The notes beneath the pieces are model-generated. The model searched no databases, was not told the DNA's origin, and was given only the letters and a program-made list of their open reading frames with translations. Position numbers and translations under genes: made by a program. From Sequoia sempervirens (taxonomy: Eukaryota > Streptophyta > Pinopsida > Cupressales > Cupressaceae), in NCBI GenBank assembly GCA_007258455.2, contig VDFB02270651.1, positions 704,035,360 through 704,099,359 on the forward strand: a DNA stretch of 64,000 nucleotides. The letters run 5' to 3'. This document shows, one piece after another, positions 11,440-23,203 of the stretch; the stretch's first letter is position 1, and each line of letters starts with the position of its first letter.

Positions 11440-14052
11440 TTGTTCCTTGTCTTCTTTCCCTCAAAGAGTTTTGCCTGACTTCTTTCCTTTTTCCTTTTCG
11501 ACAGTTGCCCCTGAACATCCCGCACCTGATTCCATATATTCTACAAGAAAAGGCGTATTCAGTGCAATTGATCAAAAAAGTGTTCATGTTAGCCAAAATC
11601 TCAAAGATGAAATCCATTTTTAATAGTTGAGGGCTTTGGGACAGTTCGGGCCCAGAGGGCCAGACTTCCTTGGTAGGAATGCTGTTTGGAAAGGAAAATG
11701 GGAAGCAACAATCTGGGAGATCTTTCCCAATCAAATTTTGATGGTTCAAAAGGATCATAACGAAGAGGACAGGATTTAAGCATGTGGGTCGAAGTCAGAT
11801 TTCAAATTTAGGCTCATTTGGATTGATCTAGGAGCATCCAGAGGTGCAAGGCCGGAAAGCTGTCTGGAGATGGCTGTTCAAGAAGGCTAAGTAGAAATGG
11901 AGTTCTGAAGATGGAACTCCAGGGTCCAGGGCCTGGTGGATCAAAGGGTAGCCGTCAACTTACAATTTTCAAGTGACTTGGGCCGAAGGTGTCGGGATGC
12001 CGCAGAGCCATCGCTGTTTGCGAAAGCAATCGTTGGACAGAATTCCAAAGCTTCGGGCCCAGGATGGGAGGAAGCCGTCAAGAGTTTTTTGGTTTTCAAT
12101 TGCATGGACGGAGCTCATTCCATCAATATCCCAGTGGTGAGACATCACCCATTATCCCGGTGACCAGAAGTTTCTAGTCGGTGTGAAAGTATGCCTCAGA
12201 GAAAGGTCTCAGCAAGATTCGAAAGTCTTGCCGACCAATTGAGGAGAATGCCCACCAATGAGAGATTTGCATCTTCGGCAAGAGGTCTCGCTAACTCCCT
12301 CATGTCTCACCGAACACACATATTGACAAAGGGTTGATCCTCGGTGTGAGGTCTTGGTGACTTCTGAATGTTATGCCGACCACCAACAAGCGTATCGGGC
12401 CTGGCGTCAGTGTTTGTCATTGCATTCTGATCTTGAGCTTTTCTCAGCAACGAGCCACCTGAAGCCCAGAGCTCAGAAGGGTGGGCATGATTTTAAATTA
12501 CTAAGCAGAAAAGACAGGATGGAGTCCCGGATGGCGGAGCCTAGCACAATTGAGGACGTTTAGTGTTTACATGGGCCTCCCAACAGCAAAAGCAGGTCCA
12601 AGACCCAGGGAATGGAAGGATGTCGGGAGTTCGCCGTTCACGATGGTGAAGATCACATGGAATCCTGAGGATGGAAGTCCGAGAACTGGGACCCGGTGGA
12701 TCGAAGGGCGATAGTGAAGTTTTCACCAGTAGACAGCAATGAGGAAGGCAGGCTTTGGGGCTCGGGTGGTCGGGGCAAGATCTCCATTTGAATTCGGTGG
12801 CATCTTCACAGAATTTTGATCATGGAAGTCAAATGGCTTGGGCTTGAAGATGCAAAGCGCTGACTAGATTTACATTTAAGTTACACTCGATGGCTAGGGA
12901 AGGACAGAGGTCCGAAGATCTAGGCCTAGAGGGTCAAATTGCCATTTTGAAGATGTTCACCATTTTAGCTTCTTCGGCAAAGAGAGGACCAGGGGCCGGA
13001 GGGGACGAACACCCCTACGCGAAGAATAGCCGCAATGAGGTGGAGCCCTGAATTGATCATGAGGGTACCTTCAATGGCTTTCTCAAGTTTTTAAGACATG
13101 GGTTTTGTTTGTTATATCATATTTCATCATCTACATGTCTTTTGATTGCTATTGTTCATTTTAAGCCTTAAAAAATCATGAAAACAATTTTCGGGAGGGT
13201 GAATGGAAAACTTACCTCGAACACTCGATGCCGGGAGGCATGCAACCCACAAGCGGTCGGCAAGTGAAGGAAATGGGTGTGAGCGTGAAGGTCTCGAAGA
13301 TGGTGGGCTCCTCTCTGGCAAAATCTGATCTCTCACTGTGACACCGACGAGTAAGAATGACAGGCTTGGGCAAGCAATTTATACCCCAACTACCATTAAT
13401 GGCTGCAATAAATGCAAGTACGGTAGACACTTGGGTCGGTGTATTTAAATTTACTAATGGCAGCGGGAGACCTGGGGTCCAGAGGTCGGGAGGGCGCAGG
13501 GCGGCGGCCATTTAGAAATTTCAACTCGGAGGGGTCGGTGGCAGTAAAGAGGGTGTCGGGGCCCAAAAGGGTGGAGTTCTGGCAGAGGTCTGCCATTAGG
13601 AATGGCAAAACCTTCATGAAATTCTAGATGTGGAAGTCCGAAAGTTCAGGCTCAGAATGTTTGAAAGCAACCGTGATTTCCCCGTAAACTTTCAGATGGC
13701 GACGACAGAATAGGGACCTGGGGTCTGAGAAGACAAAACTCATCCACCATCGGGAACAACAGATACAATAGGGAAACCCAGCTAGGGAAACCCAAAGGGG
13801 TGGGCTTGGTCAGGCCCAAGACCACTGGCAGAGGAAAACTGCTAGAGGGAGCCTACAAGGCACCAAAACTTGACAAAATGAGCCAAGGGGAAGCATGGTC
13901 AAACTATGATGAAACTTTTGGAAGAACATTGACCACCCAGGGCATAAAAATGGGGCACGTAAAATGAGGCGGCGATAAAAAAATGACCCGACAAGGTGAA
14001 AGAAAAAGAGGGTCCCCATTCGGAATAGGGCGTGTGTGCTAAGGGCACAAAA
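11440..14052 (-). other. upstream U3 block of G 3' LTR
   Basis: GC-richer than its surroundings and still containing many CG dinucleotides. Plus-strand frames here (for example 11936-12177, 13439-13627) are not conserved in the other LTR, so I do not call genes. A cluster of GTCTC-type motifs lies at 12185-12370. It may hold the promoter for the U3 frame; this is inference. Confidence 0.5.
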
Positions 14053-14054
14053 AA

Positions 14055-14074
14055 TGGCTACTTCGCTAGGGAAC
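14055..14074 (+). promoter_or_regulatory. PBS-like sequence in the wrong orientation
   Basis: TGGCTACTTCGCTAGGGAAC, two bases outside the LTR, matches at 18 of 20 positions the plus-strand primer-binding site of element E (44241-44260). For G, coded on the minus strand, this is the wrong end and the wrong strand. Confidence 0.5.
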
Positions 14075-14307
14075 GCTCCCAAGCATTATAAGGATAAATA
14101 TTCATTCAGGACCCAGAATCTCTGGTTTCATAGACCAGGAGTGGCTCCCAAAGGTGAATCTAGGAGAATGAGATCCTTAATTAGGTCAATTTACAGGACA
14201 TCTCAGAAGTGTTTGTAGTGAATTCATTCCTTTCCTCGGGATGGTGACTATGGGCTACTAATCCAACCGAGCAAGTTATATAAATCATCTAGCACCAAAA
14301 GTAACCT

Positions 14308-14422
14308 AGATATTGTTTCACTACTAGTCAGGCATCCATAGCCCTAATGGAGTTGTCGCTGCAATCGCATGGATATTGCTCTACTGCCGACTAGGCGTCC
14401 ATAGCCCTGGTAGAGTTACCCA
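14308..14422. repeat. 64-bp imperfect tandem repeat
   Basis: Two units beginning GATATTG at 14308 and 14372 share a CATCCATAGCCCT-like core (second unit CGTCCATAGCCCT). The second unit is incomplete. Confidence 0.7.
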
Positions 14423-14975
14423 AACACCCATACGGTTGCTTATTTTTTAGAATTCCTTTTCTCTTTTGTTTTGATATTTCCTTCAATATTCATTTTGAGA
14501 TAACTTTCTTGCTCGACTGGGTAAGCATCAAAGCCTACAATGGGTTTGGGATCGCAGTGGTCACTGGAGTAGACTTGAGATTTTTCACTCACTAGTGTCA
14601 TAGCAACCATGGTACAATCCTTTAGAAATTATTATTATATGTCTTCTGCGAGATCCGAGATGTGTGTAAGGAGATCCAATCCAGGGTTAAATTTTGAATA
14701 GAGTTCAAACAAAGAAATCATTCATGGGCAGCCCTCAGAGACCGATGGTCGAGAGTGAATGTTTAGCCAAAGCACACCAAGGACAGATAGCAAAGTAAAC
14801 CATTCATCGAGCGAGCACGACCACCACTAAGGGGTGGGGAACATCTTTTTCAAAACAAAACTGTTGGGAGGGAGAAAACAAAGAGCGACACAAAACAAAA
14901 GACGCAAGCAAACCAGAAAGAGCAATCTATTCTAACCTATATACAACATTTAAAAGAAGAGTTCAAACAAGCTCA

Positions 14976-16240
14976 AGCCTGAAAGTAATGCTTTAGGTGC
15001 TGCCCGTTGAATGGCAATGGGATGTTCTCACTAGTTAAGGTTTTAAGGTGGAAGGCATTGTCTCCCAAAATCTCAGCCTATTTGAAAGGGGTCAAGCTAG
15101 AGATTGTCGAATTTGTTGTGTCCCCCTTTCTTTTTGTGGGTCTTGTCTCAATACAAGACCAAATCTGTGATTCTAAAGGCCTTAATTTTGGCTTGGCAGT
15201 TGAACCATCTCTTAACCATGCCCTGATGTTTGGAAAAAATTTCTATTGCACAGTCTCGAATTTCCTCTAAATGCAAGAGCTCGGCTAACCGAGCTTCTCT
15301 ACGATCTCCTCCCTCATAAAATTCGTTGATAAAATGAAGAGTGGGAATCTTCAGATGGATAGGAAATATGGGTTCTAGGCCATAAACAAGGTGGAATAGG
15401 AAGTCGTCAGGGGTAGCTTTATGGTGAGTGCGATCTGCCTAAAGGGAAAAACAGAGCTGGGTATGCTAGTCCTTGGTATTCCTATCTAGCAATTTCTTTG
15501 ATTACAGTAATCAGGTTCTTATTGGTGGACTCAGCGAGGCCATTGCCTTGGGGGTAGTAATTAGATGAAAAATTAAGGGCAATCCCATAGTCAAATTCCC
15601 AACTCACAAATTTCAATGAAGCAAAAACAGGTCCATTGTCACACACCAAAGCATAAGGACAACCGAAGCGATTTAAATTGAAACTTTCTAAAAAGTTGGT
15701 AACTACTTCAATTGTGCATTGCTTACATACAATCACTTCCATCCATCTGGTGTAACAATCAGTCACCGTAAGAATGTACCTATGTCCCGCAGATGATGGA
15801 GGGCTTACTGGACTAATGAAATCGAGACCCCATTACATGAACGGCTTTACCTCTAGCACAGGCTATAGTTGGACAGCAGCATGTTTTTCCTTAGTGGCAG
15901 CTATTTGACATGTGTGACATGAACGGACATGACAATGAGCATCTTTGAAGACAGTTGGCCAATAATATCCCACTCTCAATGTCTGATGCGCCGTGGAAGA
16001 ACTAGATCCATGGCCATTGCCAAATTTATCATGAAATTCTTTTAAGACCCGGTTTGCTTCCTCTTTACCTAGGCATCTTAAGTAAATGTCTTCATGGTTC
16101 TTCTTGTAGAGAATGGAACCTTGTAGCATGTAACCATTTCTTTTCAATCTAAGGGCGCGCTTTTGTACTTCTTGTAGGTGCGGCAAACACTTATGGTTCA
16201 ACAAATAATAGACGACATTCTCGTACCATTCTCTCGGGCA
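14976..16240 (-). pseudogene. G integrase
   Basis: Inserts the cDNA into the chromosome. An N-terminal HHCC zinc domain is visible (HDKFGNGHG..., then CHVRSCHTCQIAATKEKH). The catalytic core follows with TDCYTRWMEVIVC (first Asp), CDNGPVF (second Asp) and NGLAESTNKNLITVIKEI (Glu in this block). The C-terminal part ends near 14976 (PLPFNGQHLKHYF). Stops, several of them TAG, interrupt it at about 15860 and 15480, so this copy is dead. Normal length for a gypsy integrase. Confidence 0.85.
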
Positions 16241-16249
16241 AACATCCTC

Positions 16250-16790
16250 AAGCTAGTACTGTTGCACAGTGCGTTCGGGTCTAGCCCCTACTGCTGCTTC
16301 AGAAATTATGTGGGTAAGTGCTTGTTCTCTCACCAGCTTCATCGATTGGATCTCCATGTTGTATTCTTGGAGCAGGGTCACCCATTTAGCTCTTCGTTCT
16401 CCCAATTCACTTTGCATGAGCAGCATTTTCACTGCTAGGTTTGGGACAATGGCAAACACTTTATTGCGTAGGATATAATGCCAAAACTTTTTTACCCCTC
16501 TGATGAGAGCATAAGCCTACTTTTCTATGTTGTGATATCATAATTCAGCATCCTTTAGGGGAGCACTCATGAAAGTGATTGGGTGTTCATTTCCTTCTTC
16601 GTACTTTTGAGTCAAGATGCTAGCACAAGAATGTTCTGAAGCAAACGAGTAGATGTAGAAAGGCTTTAGGTAATCTGGGCTAACTAACACAAGTGCCTTA
16701 GCAATAGCCCATTTAATTTTTTCGAAGGCTTTTTTGGCATTGGGAGTCCACTCAACTTTGGCATTCTATTTCAACATAGCATTGAGAGGT
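16250..16790 (-). pseudogene. G original RNase H, catalytically degenerate (tether-like)
   Basis: Follows RT directly as in Ty3/gypsy. The block that normally reads TDAS here reads SFASEHSCASILTQ (about 16650), so the first catalytic Asp is Phe. The block that normally carries tDH reads IVPNLAVKML (about 16440), so that Asp is lost too. Element E has equivalent losses, which makes them ancestral rather than decay. Retroviral RT connection domains arose the same way after gain of a second RNase H. Confidence 0.7.
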
Positions 16791-17700
16791 TTAACAATCT
16801 CTGCAAAACCCATGATGAATTTCCTGACAAAGTTGATCTTTCCAAAGAAGGATTTTAATTCCTTCTTGCTGCCTGGGGGTGGGATTTTCAGTAAGGACTC
16901 AATACATTTAGATTCTATAGAGATTCCCTATTTTGAAATGATGTGCCCAAGCAATCTTCTTTCAGTCACTCAAAAAATGCACTTCTTGGGGTTAAGGGAA
17001 ACCCCGAACTCCCTGCATCTTTGAAACACCTTGCATAGGTCAAAGACGTGATCGCTCCGCCTTTTAGAAAACACAGTTAAATCATCCATGTAGATGATTA
17101 TGCACTTTCCAATTAAATCCTTGAAGGTGATATCCATGGTGCGTTGGAAGGTGGTGCCAATGTTGATAAGCCCAAAAGGCATCGTCCTATAAGCAAACGT
17201 CCCCCACTTAGTAGTGAACGTCGTTTTATGATGATCTTCATACTGTACCATTACCTAGTTGTACCCAAAGTACCCATTGAGGAAAGACATCATTTGGGAC
17301 CCACTGACGATCTGCAACACCTTGTCTAATGAAGGCACTAGATAGTTGTCTTTCTCCGAAGCTTAGTTCAAATTACAAAAATCTACATACAACCTAATTT
17401 CTCCATTCTTTTTTCTGACCATAACTAGGTTGGCGACCCATGTGGAATGCCTGACCAAGAAATAATCCTTTTCGAGAGCAACTTCCACACTTCTTTGTAA
17501 ATGATGGGTTCCAACAAGGCATTGACAGGACACTGCCACTGATGGAAAGGCCTCACTTCAGTCTTAAGAGGTATGGTGTGCGTGATGATGGATGCGTCAT
17601 ATGTTTTTAAATCCTCATAGCTCCATGCCACTATGTCATGGTACTTCTACAATGCATCAAAAATTCCCTTCTTTTCCTTAGGCGTGCACACTTTGCCAAT
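16791..17700 (-). pseudogene. G reverse transcriptase
   Basis: RT core with FAYRTMPFGLINIGTTFQRT and the catalytic YMDD box (IIYMDDLTVFSKRR, about 17110-17060). Upstream is MAWSYEDLKTYDASIITHTI (17631), the usual Tat/Athila-like AWSYEDLK block. LNPKKCIF and FFGKINFVRKFI follow as in the thumb and connection. Multiple stops and at least one frame change around 17420-17250. Confidence 0.9.
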
Positions 17701-17823
17701 AAAAATATTCTTGATCTTCTCGGCTATCCTGAGGTTGTGAGCATCACACTGGCTACTTATGGCTTCTTTGTTTGTTTTCTTTTTCTGGTCTCTGATCTAG
17801 TCCAAGTCAAACATACCTTCTAG

Positions 17824-18420
17824 CTAAACCATGCCCCTGGGAGTCATGTTGGTTTTTAGGTTAATAACCCCCTCTATGTCCAATTTGGCTTCCTGTAGAT
17901 CAGCTTCATCAATTATTTGGACTACGAAGACATCATAGCTCGTAATAAACTCAAGAATATGTTTGTCATCATTGAAGACTTGAAAATGAGTGACATTATC
18001 TAGGACTGATGGTGTAGATGTCAACTCAACGGTAAATTTCTTAAGACCAGACAAAGAGAGGGGTTGCAAAGTGTTAGCTGCTTGAGTCAAGGCATCAGTT
18101 GTACAATTATGAGCACGAGGGATTAATTGTATGTTGAATGCATCTAAACCCTCCAAGAGATCCCAAACCCTATGCCTATAGTTTGCAAGCCTCCTATCAT
18201 GGCAGGAGCATAGTTTCCTAACTTGTTTAACTATGAGCTCTAAATCCCCAAAAAATTTCAGCATTTTGACATTTTTCTTCAAGGCCATGAGAAGGTCGTG
18301 GACCAAAGCTTTATACTCCGCTACATTATTGGTGAAATAGAATTGCAATCTATGGGTAGCAAGAAAGGTCTTACCCATTGGGCTGATAAGTTTAAACCCA
18401 TCAAATTAGAGCGTCCAGCA
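17824..18420 (-). pseudogene. G additional RNase H located before RT
   Basis: A complete RNase H fold: FDG (first Asp) near 18400, NNVAEYKALVHDLLMALKK (Glu), KFFGDLELIVKQV (Asp), and AHNCTTDALTQAANTL at the C-terminus. This resembles the archaeal-type RNase H (aRNH) gained by plant Tat elements. The position between protease and RT differs from the order I know for Ogre/Retand (RT-RH-aRNH-INT). Element E has the same order. Confidence 0.8.
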
Positions 18421-18666
18421 TGTGGAAATTTCTTTAACTTTGGGTCTGACTAAGTCCTCACCTTCTTTCAGCTGGACGGTTGCCTCCGCAATCTCAAGAG
18501 AATCTTCTCGCCTAGTGTGTTGAATAGAGGGTGGTTCTGTCAATACCTCCTTTGGTGTTTCCTTTTGGAGGGTGGCTGATTTCTTAACATGTTCCACCGC
18601 TGTTCGACATAAGCAGCAGTCAAATTCAGAGTGGGAAACATTGTGAATCCTACACCAATTCAACAA
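18406..18666 (-). pseudogene. G linker with zinc-knuckle-like motif
   Basis: Segment between protease and the extra RNase H containing WCRIHNVSHSEFDC (C-x2-H-x3-H-x4-C). A related WCWIHKTNRHSELDF sits in the gag part at about 20340-20388. Function unknown; nucleic-acid binding is possible. Confidence 0.5.
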
Positions 18667-18756
18667 TAAGAGATCCTAGAAATTCATTCGAGCTCCTAGG
18701 CTGATCTGATCCCTTGCACACTTTTCTATAAACTCTTGGAAACTAGTGAGTAGTCC

Positions 18757-19416
18757 CTAGTTGTCACTTTCATCGTGTTTGTCATCTATTTCTACCAACA
18801 TTTCTACACTTGAAGGCATTTGAATACAATTGGTCAGAGGACTGCATAACACTAAGAGAACTTCAGCCACATATTCTTTCTGAGGCTCAACCTCATTTTG
18901 GTAGGGAAAGGGATAGTAATTGCCCAGCTCTGTCTCAACAAAAAGCACTTCACTAAGATTGTTGTATTTTGTGATCATATATTTCATACAGGGTTCACAG
19001 TCAATATGAATTTGGTTTGGCAGCCCTTTCCATGGCAGCCACATGTGAGAAAGATCTGTGGCAGTATATCCATTCAGTGCCTTGATGAATTCCCTCCCCA
19101 AGATAATTCCATATGCATCAGGAATGTCTGCCACTTGAATATCAATGACTTGTGGTATCCTTAGGTCTATAGCAATTTGCATCAGGATCCGATTCATTTC
19201 TCCCACAATGTTGATCTTTGTTTTATCTAGCTGGGTCACCTTCCTCCTTGAAGGTGTGGGAGTGATGCCAAGAGCCTTACATACTGCCAAGGGAATAACA
19301 TTGGAAGACGCCCCTAAATCAAGTAGGCAGTTATGCAAGTTATTCCCAAATACCCTAATGGTGGTAAGAAAAGGAGTTTCCAACCGTCCTTGTAAAATAC
19401 CCATAGGCATGTCCAT
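18757..19416 (-). pseudogene. G aspartic protease
   Basis: Retropepsin that processes the polyprotein. The active-site block reads LLDLGASSNVIPLAVCKALG (Asp with GAS), followed by the flap region and AYGIILGREFI near the second half, as in Tat/Athila proteases. This is the best-preserved open stretch of the element (219 codons). Confidence 0.8.
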
Positions 19417-19492
19417 GTGAGCTACCTGACCCCCATTCCTATCACCAATTTTATCCTTTGTCCATCTAAATGGCTAATCTTTAGAACCTTGC

Positions 19493-22090
19493 CTAGTGTT
19501 CTAATCTAGTTCCTTTTTTCGTTTGCATACTGGCAGATTGATTTATAGGAACATCCTTCCTTTTCCTGGTATTATCTTGTATCTTCGGTTCTTGCATAGG
19601 CTCTTCAAAGGTGACTCTCTTAGCTGACGTTTCCTGCATTGTACTGGAGGATGGGGTCCAATTAAGGATCCTTAAAAAGGCATGCCTTACGATAGGGACT
19701 CTGAGTAGTTCAAAGGCAGATGAACTAATTTTTACCTTCTTGAACTCTTCTGCCACATATTCACCCATTGCTCAATTTTTGAACTAAAGGCTTGACTGAT
19801 AATAGAACTAGGAGGTTGGACTTTCGTTTGACTAGAATGATTTTGGGATTGGCCTTGAGGCCGATTCTGCGATTGATTTTGAGGCCTGCTATTGTTAAGA
19901 TATTGGACAGATACATAGGGAAGTCCCAGGTTGTTGCTCGCATTGGGGTCAGGCGGGGTGGCAAAATTGTTTGGTGGAGTAGATGTTGTAAAAGGTCCAA
20001 CCGCCTGTCTATTCCTAAGGAAGTAGGGAGTTGATCTCTGGTGGAACATGTGGACCTCATCTATGAATGGTTCTTCTTCGTCTATTGGACCATTATCTAC
20101 TGAATCAAAAAGTTGAGTCAAAGTTTGTTCGTTACTTACCTTTTGCACTTCTTCACTCCCAATGGGAACGGACTCGACTTCAGGCATGTTGCGGTCACCC
20201 CACAGAAATGAAACTTGGTTAACCATGAGATAGGAGGAATCATATGGCTTAGATGGGACGATGTCCTTGTAGCCGGCATTATCAACTGCATTTTGCACTT
20301 CTACTTGGAATATTTCAGTAGCTGTCTAGAATTTGGGGAAATCCAACTCGGAATGTCTATTGGTTTTGTGAATCCAGCACCATCTGGACAAAACTGCCTC
20401 GACTAGGTACACTCCACTAGTTGTCTTTTTGTTGCTGGCTGGCTAGTCAAAAGGGGTAGGAACACCTCCATTGTTGGGCCTAGTATTCCATGTGTGATTC
20501 TACCTCTCAGAAGGTCTCCTTTCTGAATTTTGATTAGCGTTTTTTCCCTTGTCATAATTTTGCCCGGAGGAAGTGCTTGCTTCTCGGTTATCCCTACTGT
20601 CCCTATTGTCTCGATTATCCCAATTAAGATTGGCTTGAAAATTATGCTGGGAGGCCTATAACTGATTATTCTAATTTTTTAGGTGTGTCATTTTTGTGGA
20701 CATTTTCCTTATCATCTCTGCCAGTTCCTCTAACTTGTCTTACTTAGTTGTGTTATCTAGCTATGAAACTTGATTTTGGAGGAAGGCAAGCAGGGCTACC
20801 GGCTAATTCTGATATGCTGGAGGAAATTCTGACCCTGATAGGTACAATGGTGCCTGGGGCTGCTATGGATTCTCCTGCTGTTGTTGGACAATTTGAGCAT
20901 GGTTATGTTGTGGATGAGGCTACAAATATGAAGGTAGGAGAGGCGCATAATTCAATGGTTGCCTCGGATATGAGACGATGGGTAGCTGAGGTATCTGGTT
21001 CATAAGAGGGGTCTGATGAGCGAATGCTTGATTAAGCCCCTGAATCTATATCAGGTGAGCCATTGGCAACAAAGAAGGCAGCGGGCTAGAGATATTCTAC
21101 GCCAAATTTGTATTGGCCACAATAGCCTCTTTATAGGCAATCACCAATGAGGCGGGTGGCGGTAGTATCCTTTTCACCAATGCTAATGTGAGGTTGTCCA
21201 ACGCTGCATAGTAGACTGAGAGAGCTATGACATCATTATGAAGGTATGGGTCCTGAAGCCTTGTAAAGGCACAATGAAAGCGGTCATTGAAGGATCCAAT
21301 AGGTTCGTTGACTTCCCTCTTGATAGACATAAATTGTTGGTAAAGTTCTGAAGGACTGATGGGAATCTTGTATTTCTGTAAGAAGGCATTCTTCATTAGG
21401 TTCCATGAGGTAATGGATCCCCTCGGCAAATTGATGTACCAATAGAAGCCTTCTTCCCCCAATGAATGCGAAAAAAGGCTGCATGCAACATCCTCATGGT
21501 TGACTTGCATTTCAATAATTGTTCTCTTGAATATTTTGATATGTTATTCAGCTGTGCTTTATGGGTCACGAGGATAGAACTTTGAACAAAAGCCCTCCAA
21601 ATTTTTGGGCATATCATGGTAAGTAGCAAAATGTATTGGTGAAGGGTTATTTTCCAACCAAGCCATGAAGAGACATAGAAGTAGTGTTTGCTATTGAAAA
21701 GCAGCAAGTTGGACTTGCGCTTACACTAGAACAGTAGTCTGGGACTACGCCTGAGCTATAGCTATTTGGACTGTACCCTGGGCTGGAAGGGTCGGGAGAA
21801 AGGCAATCCCCTGGCTACAAGAGATAGGAGGTGTAAATAAAGTTTTGGATGGTTGGATGGAAGACGAAGGTCGGCTGAATGAGGGTGAAGGTGGAATGGA
21901 AATGGATGGAATGGAGGGAGAGGAAGAAACAACGCTAATTACCTTTACTCACTTTTCCCTTGTAGGAGGCCACAATTCTTCAAATTCTCCCTTATTTGGT
22001 GTTGACCGTAGAACTCTTTGAAATCTCTCCAGGGAGAATGATCCGATTCTATTCAACTTCACTTTTAACCTTTAGCTTCGTATTCCCAAC
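19493..22090 (-). pseudogene. G gag region
   Basis: Capsid-like block at 21510-21097 (GEEGFYWYINLPRGSITSWN, then FLQKYKI and QQFMSIKREVNEPIGSFNDR), matching the retrotransposon gag pattern. It is followed by a long Asn/Gln/Ser-rich linker (about 20640-20450, 19900-19790) and a degenerate knuckle at about 20340-20388. In-frame stops are almost all TAG (for example after the residues preceding ASQHN and TATEIF). Confidence 0.75.
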
Positions 22091-22097
22091 ATGTCAA

Positions 22098-22115
22098 GCC
22101 ATCCTTCTAGCGCTA
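22098..22115 (-). promoter_or_regulatory. probable primer-binding site of G
   Basis: TAGCGCTAGAAGGATGGC, four bases inside the 5' LTR end. It resembles a tRNA 3'-end complement with the first TGG changed to TAG. The assigned tRNA is not known to me. Confidence 0.4.
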
Positions 22116-23004
22116 GTTCTGTTGATGTGTTTTTTATGCACTTCTCAACACAGGTAGTGTGTAGGTGCACTACCTTTCTTGAAAGACAATCTTCCATAAT
22201 CAAATTGTAGAACACTATCCCAATGTCTTTAATGTCAGGTCTTGACAATGCTTGGAATATATCAGTTGTTTGATGTGATTTGCTAGAATCACAAGGAAGA
22301 CTTACAGATGGGTTACAAAGCATGGGAAGTTGGGTCTTGAAATGGAGCTCCTAAGATGAAAGGTTGTTGTGCATTTGCTTTAGGTTCAAACAGCAATCTT
22401 GAACTCTATTTTTATCCTTGGATTTAGATTTACAATGTGCAATGAACCTTAGCATAGGTCACTCATTAAATAAAATGAAAAAATGAAAGGGAAGAGAGGA
22501 GGTTCCTGGATCTGCAACTAATTGTGAATAGTGATAATGGAGTTCCTGCAATGGACAACTTCTTGGAAACAATATTCCACTTAACCAAAAATCTCACAGT
22601 CTCATGGAATTTGTGCTATCTTCTAAGGTCTGCAAATGTTTCATCTTTCATTCACCATATGCATGCATGAACAAAGATGAAAGTTTGGAGTAGCTTTAAT
22701 TTAAGTCCAGACTAACTTTACACAGCTATCTACCATCAGTAAACAGCAAAAAGTATGGACTAAGAAGGCATCTACACTGCAGGGATTTTCATAATCACAT
22801 GACAGCATTCCTAAAATCTATAAAGGCAAGAAAATAGTTAACTAAAACAACAACAAAATCTAAGTTAAACATCTAACAATGGAGGTTGAATCAAGCAACA
22901 TGTGAGAAACTCATAAAATGCACCGAGTCAATGTATTTTTATTATAATTTTTTGCAACACGTATTTACAACAACTCAACTCCCTTTGCAAATGAGAGGAG
23001 ACCT

Positions 23005-23014
23005 CTATTTATAA
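23005..23014 (-). promoter_or_regulatory. TATA box of G 5' LTR
   Basis: TTATAAATAG on the minus strand, at the position equivalent to 7140-7149. It would drive the gag-pol RNA toward lower coordinates. Confidence 0.6.
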
Positions 23015-23203
23015 TGCTCCAAAAGTCAAATGAATGGCCAAGATTAATTCTCATTGTGTGGCCAAGATTCATTACAAAATAGGGTTTCACCAACCCTCAA
23101 TATTTTACAATTTTAAAAACAACATTTTGTCATTTTCCCTATTTTTTCATCTAATGATGACACTGTAGTAATTTTGTCTTTTGCTAATTGTTGTTTACTA
23201 TGG

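Larger units (their letters stand above)
6255..14052 (-). repeat. element G 3' LTR (7.8 kb)
   Basis: Aligns end to end with 22120-29836. From the minus-strand 5' side it holds a GC-richer upstream block (14052-11440), a long degenerate reading frame (11439-7339), a TATA box (7140-7149) and about 0.9 kb of R/U5. Terminal bases have drifted from the other copy (TATT for TGTT at 6255; AAAA for AACA at 14049-14052). Confidence 0.85.
14053..14975 (-). other. G internal 3' region after pol
   Basis: Non-coding stretch between the integrase end and the 3' LTR. It contains a 64-bp imperfect tandem repeat at 14308-14422 and a PBS-like sequence on the plus strand at 14055-14074. No purine tract is seen at the LTR boundary, where one is expected. 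Confidence 0.5.

Noticed and set aside
13127..13627. Overlapping open frames on both strands in the left LTR of G
   Set aside because: They arise from the GC-richer composition; they are not conserved in frame with the other copy.
20748..21005. Plus-strand 85-codon frame inside G gag
   Set aside because: Antisense to the gag region and without motifs.
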